A DNA stretch of 41,013 nt from an uncultured Pseudomonadota bacterium (GTDB taxonomy: Bacteria > Myxococcota_A > UBA796 > SXON01). The stretch is from assembly GCA_903959175.1 (NCBI GenBank), contig CAJBVW010000112.1, positions 1 through 41,013 on the forward strand. Reading direction: 5' to 3'. The notes below the pieces were generated by a model, which was not told the origin of the DNA, did not search any database, and was given only the letters and a program-made list of their open reading frames with translations. The position numbers and the translations under genes were made by a program. Shown here piece by piece: positions 26,762 through 34,055 of the stretch. Each line of letters begins with the position of its first letter. The stretch's first letter is position 1.

Positions 26762-26785
26762 GGGTCGGCCGAGGAGGAGGGGATC

Positions 26786-27214
26786 CTACCCAGGCGCGGG
26801 CGAAGGGAGGCGGTCCACGCCGAGAAACCGGGTGTCGCCGGTGCGGCCGCGGGCGCGGTTCATCCAGGCGCGGGCGACCGCGTACACCCGGAAGAAGCGC
26901 TCGATGTTCGCCAGCTCCCGGTCGGTCGGCGGCGCTCCGCACACGAGCTTGTCGTCCACGGCGCCGTCGTCCAGGAAGCGCACCACGGCGTGCACCGCCA
27001 CGTCCACCTCCGCGCCGATCGCGAGGCGCGGGCCGAGGACGAGGGCGTCCAGAGGGTCCCCGTCGGGGGCGGGCCGATCGGGCACGCAGCCGTAGTTGAA
27101 CGGGCAGGGGACCGGCGAGATGTACTCGATCCGCGTCGCGTCCCGCTTCACGAAGGACCCCCGCGGCACCTCGATCCGGACCCGCACCCGCCCCGATGGG
27201 CCGATCGTGGACAT
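26786..27214 (-). CDS. ppa: Compact inorganic pyrophosphatase (family I)
   Basis: Hydrolyses pyrophosphate to phosphate in the cytoplasm, driving biosynthetic reactions. The 142 residues are shorter than the usual 170-180: the loop between the first strand (EVPRGS) and NYGCVPD is missing about 15 residues. The metal ligands match E. coli: Asp51, Asp53 and Asp56 in DGDPLDAL, Asp82, Asp87 and Lys89 in DDGAVDDK. Tyr111 corresponds to the family's Tyr141, but the neighbouring Lys is Ala. GGGAG lies seven bases before the ATG at 27214. It is divergent from a lipoprotein gene with a 45-base gap. Whether this short form is fully active is open. Confidence 0.85.
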   Translation of the reverse strand: MSTIGPSGRVRVRIEVPRGSFVKRDATRIEYISPVPCPFNYGCVPDRPAPDGDPLDALVLGPRLAIGAEVDVAVHAVVRFLDDGAVDDKLVCGAPPTDRELANIERFFRVYAVARAWMNRARGRTGDTRFLGVDRLPSPAPG

Positions 27215-27235
27215 GCGCGCGCTCCCCGGATCATC

Positions 27236-27241
27236 TACACT
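27236..27241 (+). promoter_or_regulatory. Candidate -10 element TACACT
   Basis: TACACT lies 18 bases before the ATG at 27260, giving a leader of about 12 bases that includes the GGAG ribosome-binding site. The same hexamer and context (CTACACTG) occurs in the M16 protease promoter. No matching -35 was found at normal spacing, so this is weak. Confidence 0.25.
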
Positions 27242-27259
27242 GCGCCGCTGGAGACCGAC

Positions 27260-27739
27260 ATGCACATTCTCGCGCTCTCTCTCTTGGTGGGCTGCTCGCC
27301 GCAGGACACCGGCCTGTCGAACGGGCCCGACGACCAGGAGCTCGCCACCGGCACCGGAAAGATGGAGCTGGACGTCACCGAGATCGTCATCTCCGACATC
27401 GTGCTCGGCTACTCGAAGAGCGCGCAGTTCACCGTCACGAGCACGGGGGACGCCAACCTCCAGATCTACGAGATCCGCATCGTGGCGGACGAGTCGGACG
27501 TGTTCTTCTTCGAGGAGGTCGAGGACATCGAGTTCGCCCCCGGGCAGGGCGACACGTTCACGGTCGTCGCCGACCTCGACGTCGCCGACGCCGCCGACGG
27601 CTCCCTGCGCCTCCGCACGAGCGACCCCGACAACGCGACCGTCACCCTCCCGCTCCACGCCTTCCCCGAGGGCTACGTGCCCCCCGAGGACACCGGCGAC
27701 ACCGCCGACACCGGCGGGGACTCCGGCGGCGGTTCGTGA
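27260..27739 (+). CDS. Lipoprotein with an Ig-like (ASPM/HYDIN-type) domain
   Basis: A 159-residue lipoprotein. MHILALSLLVGC gives a short signal and lipobox with Cys12. After a linker, residues 35-130 form one Ig-like domain of the kind used as a spacer in surface proteins: strand FTVTSTGDANLQIYEIRI, then SDVFFFEEVEDIEFAPGQGD, FTVVADLDVADAADGSLRLR and a final strand with NATVTLPLHAF. The C-terminal 20 residues are an Asp/Thr/Gly linker (PPEDTGDTADTGGDSGGGS). GGAG lies six bases before the ATG. The beta-propeller gene starts inside its stop codon (GTGA). A related Ig-like domain is fused to vWA in the two lipoproteins at 30281-32933. Confidence 0.8.
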   Translation: MHILALSLLVGCSPQDTGLSNGPDDQELATGTGKMELDVTEIVISDIVLGYSKSAQFTVTSTGDANLQIYEIRIVADESDVFFFEEVEDIEFAPGQGDTFTVVADLDVADAADGSLRLRTSDPDNATVTLPLHAFPEGYVPPEDTGDTADTGGDSGGGS

Positions 27740-28941
27740 ACGGGACGGTGGGGGTCGGCGCGGCGCGGCTCCCGACCCGCTTCGCGGTGCCCTCGGGCCC
27801 CGCCGACACGGTGCTGGACGCCCTCGACGGCTCCGCGCTCGGGCTCGCGCGCGCCCGCATCGCCGCGCGCCTCGGCCAGCCCGACCCCTTCCACGTCCGG
27901 GCCGCGCTCGCGCACGAAGGGACCGCCCCGGTGGACGGCAACACGGGGGACGCCCTCACCGCCGACGCCGCGGACGCCGCGCTCCTCCGCGCGGACCTCG
28001 CGTCGGGCTCCGCCCCGGACCCCGCGCTCGCCGGTCTCTTCGCCGGCCGGCCGCCCGGCCCCCTCGCCCGCGGCGTGCCCCTCGACGATCCGCGCCGGAG
28101 CTGGCTCCGGTGGCAGTCCCGCCCCACGCGGCCCGCCCGCGTCGGCGCCGTCTCGTCCTGGACCTGCAAGGAGATCGGCGACACCGAGGTCGCGACGATC
28201 CGCTGCGTCGCCGGCCTCCCGGGCGGCGCCGTCGCCCTCGGCTCCGACTACGGCCTGACCACCCACAAGAACGGCGTCTTCACGCCCTTCCCCTGGCCGC
28301 TCGGCTCCCGCCGCGAGGCCCGTCGCGTCGAGGCGATGGCGGTGCACCGCGGTCACCTCCACGTCGCGACCAGCCAGACGCTCTACGTGTGGGACTTCGC
28401 CGGGAAGGTGAACTCCCGCCGCCACGGCCCCGACCAGGAAGACGGCTACGACGACCTGAACGCGCTGCTCTCCGACGGCGACCGCCTCTACGCCGGCTAC
28501 CGCACCCGCTTCGAGGGCGGCGTCGGGCCCGCGGACGCCCTCTCGCTCGCGGCCGACGCGTCCGGCGTCGTCTACGCGGGCACCCGCGCCGGCGAGGTCC
28601 ATGTCGTGGACGGCGGCGGCCCGATCCGCACCTTTGCCGACCATAAGCCCCGCCCCGTGCGCCACCTCGCGCACGCGGAGGGCGCGCTCTGGGTGGCCGC
28701 GCTCGGCGCCCTCCACCGCTTTGACGGCGCGTCCTGGAGCGCCCGCGGGCCGGAGCCCACCGCGCTCTCGGTCGATCCAGAGGGCCGCCTCTGGGCGCTC
28801 GCGGAGGGCCGCCTCCACGTCCTCTCCGGCGGGGAGCTCGTGCGCGTGGACGTCGCCCTGGAGCGCCCCTGGAGCCTCGTGGCGGTGCCCGGCGCGCTCT
28901 GGATCGGCGGGCGCGAGCGCGTGTGGAAGGTCACGCTCTGA
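27736..28941 (+). CDS. Beta-propeller protein, function unknown
   Basis: A 401-residue protein from a GTG start overlapping the preceding stop. No signal peptide is evident. The first 110 residues are Ala/Pro/Asp-rich. From about residue 135 there is a series of blades of 40-50 residues, with motifs such as GGAVALGSDYGLTTHKNGVF, VHRGHLHVATSQTLYVW, ASGVVYAGTRAGEVHVVDGG, AEGALWVAALGALHRFDGAS, PEGRLWALAEGRLHVL and PGALWIGGRERVWKV. The small-x-hydrophobic-A/G pattern is that of seven-bladed (YVTN-like or two-component-regulator) propellers. It may bind a ligand or partner protein. Coupling to a lipoprotein gene suggests a joint function in the envelope, but the missing signal is puzzling. Confidence 0.7.
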   Translation: MNGTVGVGAARLPTRFAVPSGPADTVLDALDGSALGLARARIAARLGQPDPFHVRAALAHEGTAPVDGNTGDALTADAADAALLRADLASGSAPDPALAGLFAGRPPGPLARGVPLDDPRRSWLRWQSRPTRPARVGAVSSWTCKEIGDTEVATIRCVAGLPGGAVALGSDYGLTTHKNGVFTPFPWPLGSRREARRVEAMAVHRGHLHVATSQTLYVWDFAGKVNSRRHGPDQEDGYDDLNALLSDGDRLYAGYRTRFEGGVGPADALSLAADASGVVYAGTRAGEVHVVDGGGPIRTFADHKPRPVRHLAHAEGALWVAALGALHRFDGASWSARGPEPTALSVDPEGRLWALAEGRLHVLSGGELVRVDVALERPWSLVAVPGALWIGGRERVWKVTL

Positions 28942-28990
28942 GCGGTGGCGCCGCCGCCTCCGAGCCGAGCCGGGGGTTATGCGGCGCGGC

Positions 28991-30280
28991 ATGACCAACC
29001 TCAGCCAGCACCTCTCCGCAGACGCCGCCGCCTTCGGCGCGAGCGCCCTCACCACGACGGCCCGCGAGATGCAGGGCTCGTTGATCCTCGGCATCGCGGC
29101 CGAGGTGCGCGCGCTCGCCGCGTCGGGCGCGCAGGTGTGCAACCTGACCGTCGGCGACTTCGACGCGAAGCAGTTCCCCGTGCCCATCGAGCTCCGGGAC
29201 GCCACGGTCGCGGCGATGGACGCCTACCAGACCAACTATCCGCCGTCCGAGGGCATCCCCGAGCTCCGGAAGGCCGTCGCCGGCTGGTACAAGCGCGAGC
29301 TCGGCATCGAGATCTCGCCGGACTGGGTCGTCGTCGCCAGCGGCGCCCGCCCGGTGATGTACGCGACCTACCGCCTCTTCCTCGAGCCGGGTGACACCCT
29401 CGTCTTCGCCGTTCCTTCCTGGAACAACGGCTACTACGGGCAGCTCACCGGCGCGAAGATGGTGCCGCTGGAGACGAAGGCGGAGGACGACTTCTTCCCC
29501 ACCGTCGAGCTCCTCGCGCCGCACATCCGCACCGCGCGCCTCTTCACGCTCAACTCGCCGCTGAACCCCACCGGCACGGTCATCCCGCCCGAGCGCCTCG
29601 CCGGCCTCGCCCACGCCATCGTCGCGGAGAACACGCGCCGCGCCGGCACCGGCGAGAAGCCGCTGCTCTGGATGTGGGACCAGGTCTACTGGCAGCTCAC
29701 CTTCGGCGGCGCGGTGCACGCGCACCCGGCGGCCCTCGTCCCCGAGGTCACCCCCTACGTCATCACGGTGGATGCCATCTCCAAGGCCTTCGCCGCCACC
29801 GGCCTCCGCGTCGGTTGGGCGGTGCTCCCGCCGGTCCTCGCGGAGCGCATGAAGGCCCTCATCGGCCACATCGGCGCGTGGGCGCCCAAGCCCGAGCAGG
29901 TCGGCACGGCCGCGCTCCTGGACGACCCCGCCGCCATCGCCCGCTTCGGCGAGACCTTCCGCGCCGCCCTCGCGGAGCGCCTCGATCTGCTCGACGCGGG
30001 CCTGACTCGCCTCGGCGTCCAGCACCTCGTGCCGCGCGGCGCCATCTACCTCTCGGTGTGCTTCGACGGCCTTTTTGGCCGCCCCGGCCTCGACGGCGCC
30101 CCGATGACCACGAACGAGGACATCCGCCGCTTCCTGCTCCACCGCGCGGGCGTCGCCGTCGTGCCCTTCCAGGCCTTCGACCTCGCGGGCGAGAGCGGCT
30201 GGTTCCGCATGAGCGTCGGTGCGGTCTCGCCGGCCCAGCTGAAGGACGCGCTGGAGCGCCTCGGCACCGCGCTCGGGTAG
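28991..30280 (+). CDS. Class I/II PLP-dependent aminotransferase
   Basis: A cytoplasmic transaminase of fold type I, 429 residues from ATG 28991; ATG 28979 is an alternative start adding four residues. The PLP lysine is Lys265 in DAISKAF (family SxxK), with NSPLNPTG (188-195), WDQVYW (Asp230, Tyr233) and the substrate arginine block near the end (GWFRMSVGAV). The N-terminal NLTVGDFD and PSEGIPELRKAVAGWYKRE are typical of the aspartate/alanine aminotransferase group. The amino donor cannot be deduced. Its stop is immediately adjacent to the stop of the convergent vWA lipoprotein gene, with no bases between. Confidence 0.92.
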   Translation: MTNLSQHLSADAAAFGASALTTTAREMQGSLILGIAAEVRALAASGAQVCNLTVGDFDAKQFPVPIELRDATVAAMDAYQTNYPPSEGIPELRKAVAGWYKRELGIEISPDWVVVASGARPVMYATYRLFLEPGDTLVFAVPSWNNGYYGQLTGAKMVPLETKAEDDFFPTVELLAPHIRTARLFTLNSPLNPTGTVIPPERLAGLAHAIVAENTRRAGTGEKPLLWMWDQVYWQLTFGGAVHAHPAALVPEVTPYVITVDAISKAFAATGLRVGWAVLPPVLAERMKALIGHIGAWAPKPEQVGTAALLDDPAAIARFGETFRAALAERLDLLDAGLTRLGVQHLVPRGAIYLSVCFDGLFGRPGLDGAPMTTNEDIRRFLLHRAGVAVVPFQAFDLAGESGWFRMSVGAVSPAQLKDALERLGTALG

Positions 30281-31540
30281 TCACTCGCAGGGGTTGTCGA
30301 CCGGGTACCGGATGACGATCTCCGCGCCCACCGGCGGCGCGGCGTCGAAGACCACGTTGTTGGCGAGCGGATCGTAGGTCCACCCGCCCGCGGGGACGCC
30401 GTCCACCCACACCTCGAGCATCGACGGCACGCCGGGCGTCTCGGAGAGGTCGAAGGCGCGCACGTAGAGCGTGCTCTCGAAGCCGATCCGTTCCATCGCC
30501 GGGGCGAGGGTGCAGGTGCAGATGCTCTCCTCGAAGCCGCCGAAGGTCTCGGCGAGGTCCAGGTAGCGCGAGCCGTCTCCCGCCTTGGCCTGCTCCGCGC
30601 CGCAGTCGTTCGAGCAGCCCTCGCCGCGGTCCCCGACGATGGCGGCGATGAAGATGTCGGCGGGATCGAGCTTTAGAGACGTGAGGAAGCTCGCGTAGCC
30701 GGGCACGTCCAGCGGCGAGTGGTCCGGCTCGTCCGAGAGGAAGATGACGGCGAGTCGCGCGTCGTCCCGGTAGAAGCCGGCGTTGTGGCCGGAGGCGAGC
30801 GGCTCGGTGAGCGCCCACCGCATCGCCTCGAGCCCGGCCTCGTCGCCCATCTCGATGTGGCCCACGTCGATGGCCCGCGCGAGGGTGCCCTGCGGGTCGA
30901 TCGTGTCCGGGGTGACGTAGGTGGGGGTGCCGACGAGCTGGCCGGAGTAGATGGGGTTGACGATGTCGGTGGTGACCACGCCCATGTGGTAGTCGAGGTC
31001 AAGCGCCACGAACCACTGGAAGAACTTCTCGATCTCGGTCATCACGCGGTCGCGTTCCTGGTACATCGAGCCCGAGTTGTCGATGACCCACAGCACGTCG
31101 ATGCGATCCGGCTCCTGCTCGAACACGTCGAGCGTCCAGGTGGGGTCGAAGCTGGCGCCCACGACGGGGACGCGGAGGCGGGGCTCGTCGGGGTCGTCCG
31201 AGTCCACGACCACCTCGGCGAGGGCGTCCCAGACGAAGGAGGGCCGGAAGCGGAGCTGGATCGTCTGGCTCTCGCCGGGGACGAGGGTGCCGGTGAGGGG
31301 CTCGAGCTCGTAGTCGGCGAGGCTCTCGTCCTCGCCGTCCAGCCAGGTGCCCGACACGTCGAGCGGCCCCGAGCCTACGTTGGTGAGGGTCACCCGCGCG
31401 CGGTCCTCACAGCCCACGGCCAGCGGAACGAAGCGCACCGAGGGCGGGTCGACCTGGATGTCGGGCTCCGCGTCCGACGGATCGGGCCGTAGTAGCGCTA
31501 AACCCTGGTCCGTACAGCCCAACACCCAGAACAGGAACAT
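30281..31540 (-). CDS. vWA-domain lipoprotein with N-terminal Ig-like domain (copy B)
   Basis: A 419-residue outer-envelope lipoprotein: MFLFWVLGC has a lipobox with Cys9. Residues 30-130 are an Ig-like module (VRFVPLAVGCEDRARVTLTN). A von Willebrand factor A domain starts at about residue 147 with MIDAS Asp154-x-Ser156-x-Ser158 in VIDNSGSM, continuing with FFQWFVALDLDYHMGVVTTD and DARLAVIFLSDEPDHSPLD (third MIDAS ligand region). The Cys-rich segment GEGCSNDCGAEQ and ICTCTLAP and a terminal strand domain follow. Residues run parallel to the neighbour at 31686-32933, clearly a tandem duplicate. A weak leader hairpin lies upstream. It may bind a ligand or partner through the metal site. Confidence 0.9.
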   Translation of the reverse strand: MFLFWVLGCTDQGLALLRPDPSDAEPDIQVDPPSVRFVPLAVGCEDRARVTLTNVGSGPLDVSGTWLDGEDESLADYELEPLTGTLVPGESQTIQLRFRPSFVWDALAEVVVDSDDPDEPRLRVPVVGASFDPTWTLDVFEQEPDRIDVLWVIDNSGSMYQERDRVMTEIEKFFQWFVALDLDYHMGVVTTDIVNPIYSGQLVGTPTYVTPDTIDPQGTLARAIDVGHIEMGDEAGLEAMRWALTEPLASGHNAGFYRDDARLAVIFLSDEPDHSPLDVPGYASFLTSLKLDPADIFIAAIVGDRGEGCSNDCGAEQAKAGDGSRYLDLAETFGGFEESICTCTLAPAMERIGFESTLYVRAFDLSETPGVPSMLEVWVDGVPAGGWTYDPLANNVVFDAAPPVGAEIVIRYPVDNPCE

Positions 31541-31564
31541 GGCGTGGCCCCCCCGTTGGCCGCC

Positions 31565-31582
31565 CCCCGGGTCAACTCGGGG
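31565..31582. other. Hairpin in the leader of the vWA gene (copy B)
   Basis: CCCCGGG / CTCGGGG with loop TCAA forms a 7-bp stem with one G-T pair, 25-42 bases upstream of the ATG at 31540. A perfect 5+1+5 palindrome AGCACCGTGCT lies at 31613-31623, further upstream. Either could be a regulatory structure; nothing more is supported. Confidence 0.25.
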
Positions 31583-31685
31583 GAGGTAACTTGCTTGGTC
31601 GCCATTGAGATAAGCACCGTGCTACCGGGCTGTTTCTCGCGCGGTGGGGTGGGTGTCCGGGCGGGTGGCGGCGGGGGCCGGGCCG

Positions 31686-32933
31686 CTACTCGCAGGTCAT
31701 CGTGGTGGGGTAGCGCACGATGATCTCGTCCCCGTTCAGTGGCGGCAACGTGAACACGATCTCGTTGGTCGCGGCCTCCCACGTCCAGTCCGTGTTCTCG
31801 GCCCCCTCGACGAAGACGGCGATCGCGGTGGGGTCCGTCGGGACGCTGGAGAGGGCGAAGGTGCGCACGTAGCGGGTGGCCTCCAGGCCGATCTCCGACA
31901 GGATCGGGGCGAGGTCGCAAGTGCAGATGCTGCCGAAGACCCCGGAGAAGGCGGTGACCACGTCGAGGTACTTGTCGCCGGGCTGGGCGTCCTGCGCGGC
32001 GCCGTCGCAGGTGTTGCTGCAGCCGGTGCCGTAGTCGCCCACGATGGCGGAGACGAGGATGTCGGAGGGGTCGGCCTTGAGGCCCTGGAGGAAGGAGATG
32101 TAGTGCGCCGAGTCGGGCGCGGAGAACTCGGGCTCATCGGAGAGGTAGACGATCACGAGGTTGGCGTCGGGCCGCATGAAGCCGGCGTTCTCCGCCGAGA
32201 GAACCGGCTCGGAGAAGGCGAGCTCCGTGGCGGCGAGCCCGGACTCGTCCCCCATGTCCTCCGTGCCGACCTGGATCGCCTCGGCCAGCTCGGCCTCGGG
32301 GCTCGGCGTGGCGGGCGTGATGAAGGTGGGCGCGCCGACGAGGCGGCCCGAGTACACGGGGTTCACGACGTCGGTGGTGATGACGCCCATCTGGTAGTCG
32401 AGGTTCAGCGTGGTGAACCACGCGAAGAAGGAGTTGATCGCGGCGGACACCCGCGCCTGCTCCTGGGCCATGGAGCCGGAGTTGTCGATGACCCACACCA
32501 CGTCGACCGGCGAGGCCTCCTGGATGAACCGGTCCGACACGAGCCCCTCGGCGACCGCGGTGCCCTCCGAGGGGACCTCGACCTGCGGCTCCTCGGGGTC
32601 GTCCGAGTGGACGACGATGGTGCCCTCCTGGTCGCCGGGGGCGGCCGGCGAGAAGCGCACGGTGAACGTGAGGCTCTCGGCGGGGGCGAGCGTGCCGGTG
32701 GCCATCTCGGCGGTCCAGGCGGGGTTGCCCTCGGCGTAGGTCCCGGAGACCGTGAGCGGGCCCGCGCCGATGTTCGTGACCGTGACCACCTGCTCGTCGA
32801 CGCAGTTGAGCCCCAGCGTGTCCCAGTCGAGCTGGGAGGGCTCGACCAGGATCTCGGGCAACGGCACCTCGGGCTCGGGTGACCGCTTGTCGAGCTCGTA
32901 GTCCGAGCAGGCGGTCAACAGGGCGAGCAGCAT
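31686..32933 (-). CDS. vWA-domain lipoprotein with N-terminal Ig-like domain (copy A)
   Basis: Tandem paralogue of the next gene, 415 residues, from the ATG at 32933. GGAGG lies five bases upstream and the lipobox (MLLALLTAC, Cys9) follows at once, so the longer in-frame start is rejected. Residues 30-125 form the Ig-like module. The vWA domain has MIDAS Asp150-x-Ser152-x-Ser154 (VIDNSGSM), then INSFFAWFTTLNLDYQMGVI and a Cys cluster (GTGCSNTCDGA and ICTCDLAP). The C-terminal domain ends MTCE. The two copies share order and nearly all landmarks but diverge in many positions, which suggests an old duplication with separate ligands. It lies 145 bases downstream of the ExbD gene on the same strand. 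Confidence 0.9.
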   Translation of the reverse strand: MLLALLTACSDYELDKRSPEPEVPLPEILVEPSQLDWDTLGLNCVDEQVVTVTNIGAGPLTVSGTYAEGNPAWTAEMATGTLAPAESLTFTVRFSPAAPGDQEGTIVVHSDDPEEPQVEVPSEGTAVAEGLVSDRFIQEASPVDVVWVIDNSGSMAQEQARVSAAINSFFAWFTTLNLDYQMGVITTDVVNPVYSGRLVGAPTFITPATPSPEAELAEAIQVGTEDMGDESGLAATELAFSEPVLSAENAGFMRPDANLVIVYLSDEPEFSAPDSAHYISFLQGLKADPSDILVSAIVGDYGTGCSNTCDGAAQDAQPGDKYLDVVTAFSGVFGSICTCDLAPILSEIGLEATRYVRTFALSSVPTDPTAIAVFVEGAENTDWTWEAATNEIVFTLPPLNGDEIIVRYPTTMTCE

Positions 32934-32950
32934 GGGGGCCTCCGGCTGGT

Positions 32951-32959
32951 ATAATAGCA
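32951..32959 (-). promoter_or_regulatory. Extended -10 element upstream of the vWA pair
   Basis: On the minus strand TGCTATTAT (extended TGn plus TATTAT) stands out as one of the few A/T-rich hexamers in the region. It would start transcription near 32944, eleven bases before the ATG, just before the GGAGG site. No convincing -35 is seen. It suggests the vWA genes can be transcribed apart from the exb genes. Confidence 0.4.
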
Positions 32960-33032
32960 AGGTCCATGCCACCCTACACCCCCGCGCGTATCGGCCGCGC
33001 GGGACGTTCGCCCTTCGGGCCGGCGCGTGGTT

Positions 33033-33048
33033 GGGGCAGCCGTGCCCC
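33033..33048. terminator. Weak hairpin after the second ExbD gene
   Basis: GGGGCA / TGCCCC with a four-base loop lies about 30 bases past the stop of the ExbD gene in the direction of transcription. A short GCCC-GAA-GGGC hairpin follows. There is no T-tract. It may end the exb operon partly. Confidence 0.3.
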
Positions 33049-33078
33049 GAGAGGTGCGGCAGGGTTGCTACAGGTCCG

Positions 33079-33534
33079 TCACAGGCTCGACGTGCTGGCG
33101 GCCACGAGTGAGAGGTCTTCGAAGCCGGCGGTGCGCGCCGTGTGGAGCACGCGTTTGAGCACGCCCCAGGGGATGGCGCGATCCGCGTGGACCTCGATGC
33201 GCTTCTTGCCGCGCATGAGCAGGAGCGGGTCGTAGATCTCGCGGACCAGCAGCTCCTCCGGCAGGTAGTTCACGGCGATGACGCGCCGCCCGTCGATGTA
33301 GACGGCGTCCTTGGAGACCAGGACGACGACGGAGCCGGTCGAGCGGGCGGCCTCGGAGGTCGTGCCCGCGAGCTCGAACCGCCCCTCCGGCGGCATCGGC
33401 GCCGACTCCGTGGAGTAGGAGCGCAGCAGGAAGACCAGCATCAACGTCATCATGTCGACGAGCGGGGCGAGGGCGCCGACGTCGAGCCCCGGGGTGATCC
33501 CGCCCGCGTCGCCACGGAACATGCGGCGCCTCAT
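33079..33534 (-). CDS. exbD: ExbD/TolR-family protein, canonical
   Basis: Proton-channel partner of ExbB-type proteins, 151 residues. The single membrane helix reads PLVDMMTLMLVFLLRSY and includes the Asp that takes up protons in ExbD and TolR. A periplasmic domain follows (SVVVLVSKDAVYIDGRRVIA, then KRIEVHADRAIPWGVLKRVL and VLHTARTAGFEDLSLVA), the standard ExbD fold. Its ATG overlaps the stop of the upstream, degenerate ExbD gene (ATGA). The set ExbB-ExbD-ExbD without a nearby TonB suggests energy coupling to another partner, perhaps one of the proteins encoded beside it. Confidence 0.93.
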   Translation of the reverse strand: MRRRMFRGDAGGITPGLDVGALAPLVDMMTLMLVFLLRSYSTESAPMPPEGRFELAGTTSEAARSTGSVVVLVSKDAVYIDGRRVIAVNYLPEELLVREIYDPLLLMRGKKRIEVHADRAIPWGVLKRVLHTARTAGFEDLSLVAASTSSL

Positions 33535-34055
33535 CCCGCGCTCCCGGTGAGCGCGATCTTGCTGAAGAGCGGCGCGGCCTCGGGGCCGTGCAGCACGTCC
33601 ATCACGGCGATGATGGTCTCGGGGGTGACGGCGTCGTCGGGGGCGAGGCTGGCGCGCTCCTGCGAGGGGTCGATGGCGTGGAGCTCCTCAAGCGCGGCGA
33701 GGAGGCCGGCGAGATCGGGGCGCCCGGCGACGCCGGGGAGGTCCTTCTGGCGCTGCTCCACGGTGGTGGAGGCCGCCGAGATGTCGGTGGACTGGAGCGT
33801 GTAGACGACGGTGAGCGTCGACCCGGAGAGGGTCACCGCCACGTCCTTGACGAGGCCGGCGTGGGGCAGCGGCGCGAGGTCCGACGGGGAGCCGAGGCGA
33901 AGGTCGAGCACGCCGAGGCGCTGGCCGGAGGAGGTCGTGAGCAGGAAGAAGAGCAGGAGGAACATGAGCGTCACCACCCCGAGCAGGGTGGGACGGACGT
34001 CGGCCTCGGCGGCGGGCTCGCCGGCAGAGCGCCCGAAGAGGCCGCGTCGGCTCAC
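33531..34055 (-). CDS. ExbD/TolR-like protein lacking the membrane aspartate
   Basis: A 174-residue protein from a GTG start overlapping the ExbB stop. Its membrane helix reads TLLGVVTLMFLLLFFLLT; compared with the neighbouring ExbD (PLVDMMTLMLVFLL) the key Asp is replaced by Gly. The outer domain is longer and rich in Ala, Asp and Pro (KDVAVTLSGSTLTVVYTLQS, then PDLAGLLAALEELHAID). ExbD acts as a dimer inside a pentameric ExbB, so a dimer of one active and one inactive chain would be unusual. It could also form a structural partner only. It shares strand and overlaps with both neighbours. Confidence 0.85.
   Translation of the reverse strand: MSRRGLFGRSAGEPAAEADVRPTLLGVVTLMFLLLFFLLTTSSGQRLGVLDLRLGSPSDLAPLPHAGLVKDVAVTLSGSTLTVVYTLQSTDISAASTTVEQRQKDLPGVAGRPDLAGLLAALEELHAIDPSQERASLAPDDAVTPETIIAVMDVLHGPEAAPLFSKIALTGSAG

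Noticed and set aside
31541-31685. A possible small RNA or gene in the 145-base gap between the two vWA genes
   Set aside because: It contains a hairpin and a short palindrome, but no promoter-like pair or coding frame with a ribosome-binding site.
32934-32972. A longer start for vWA copy A (13 extra residues before MLLALLTAC)
   Set aside because: It would bury the lipobox behind a polar stretch and has no ribosome-binding site, whereas the ATG at 32933 has GGAGG five bases upstream.
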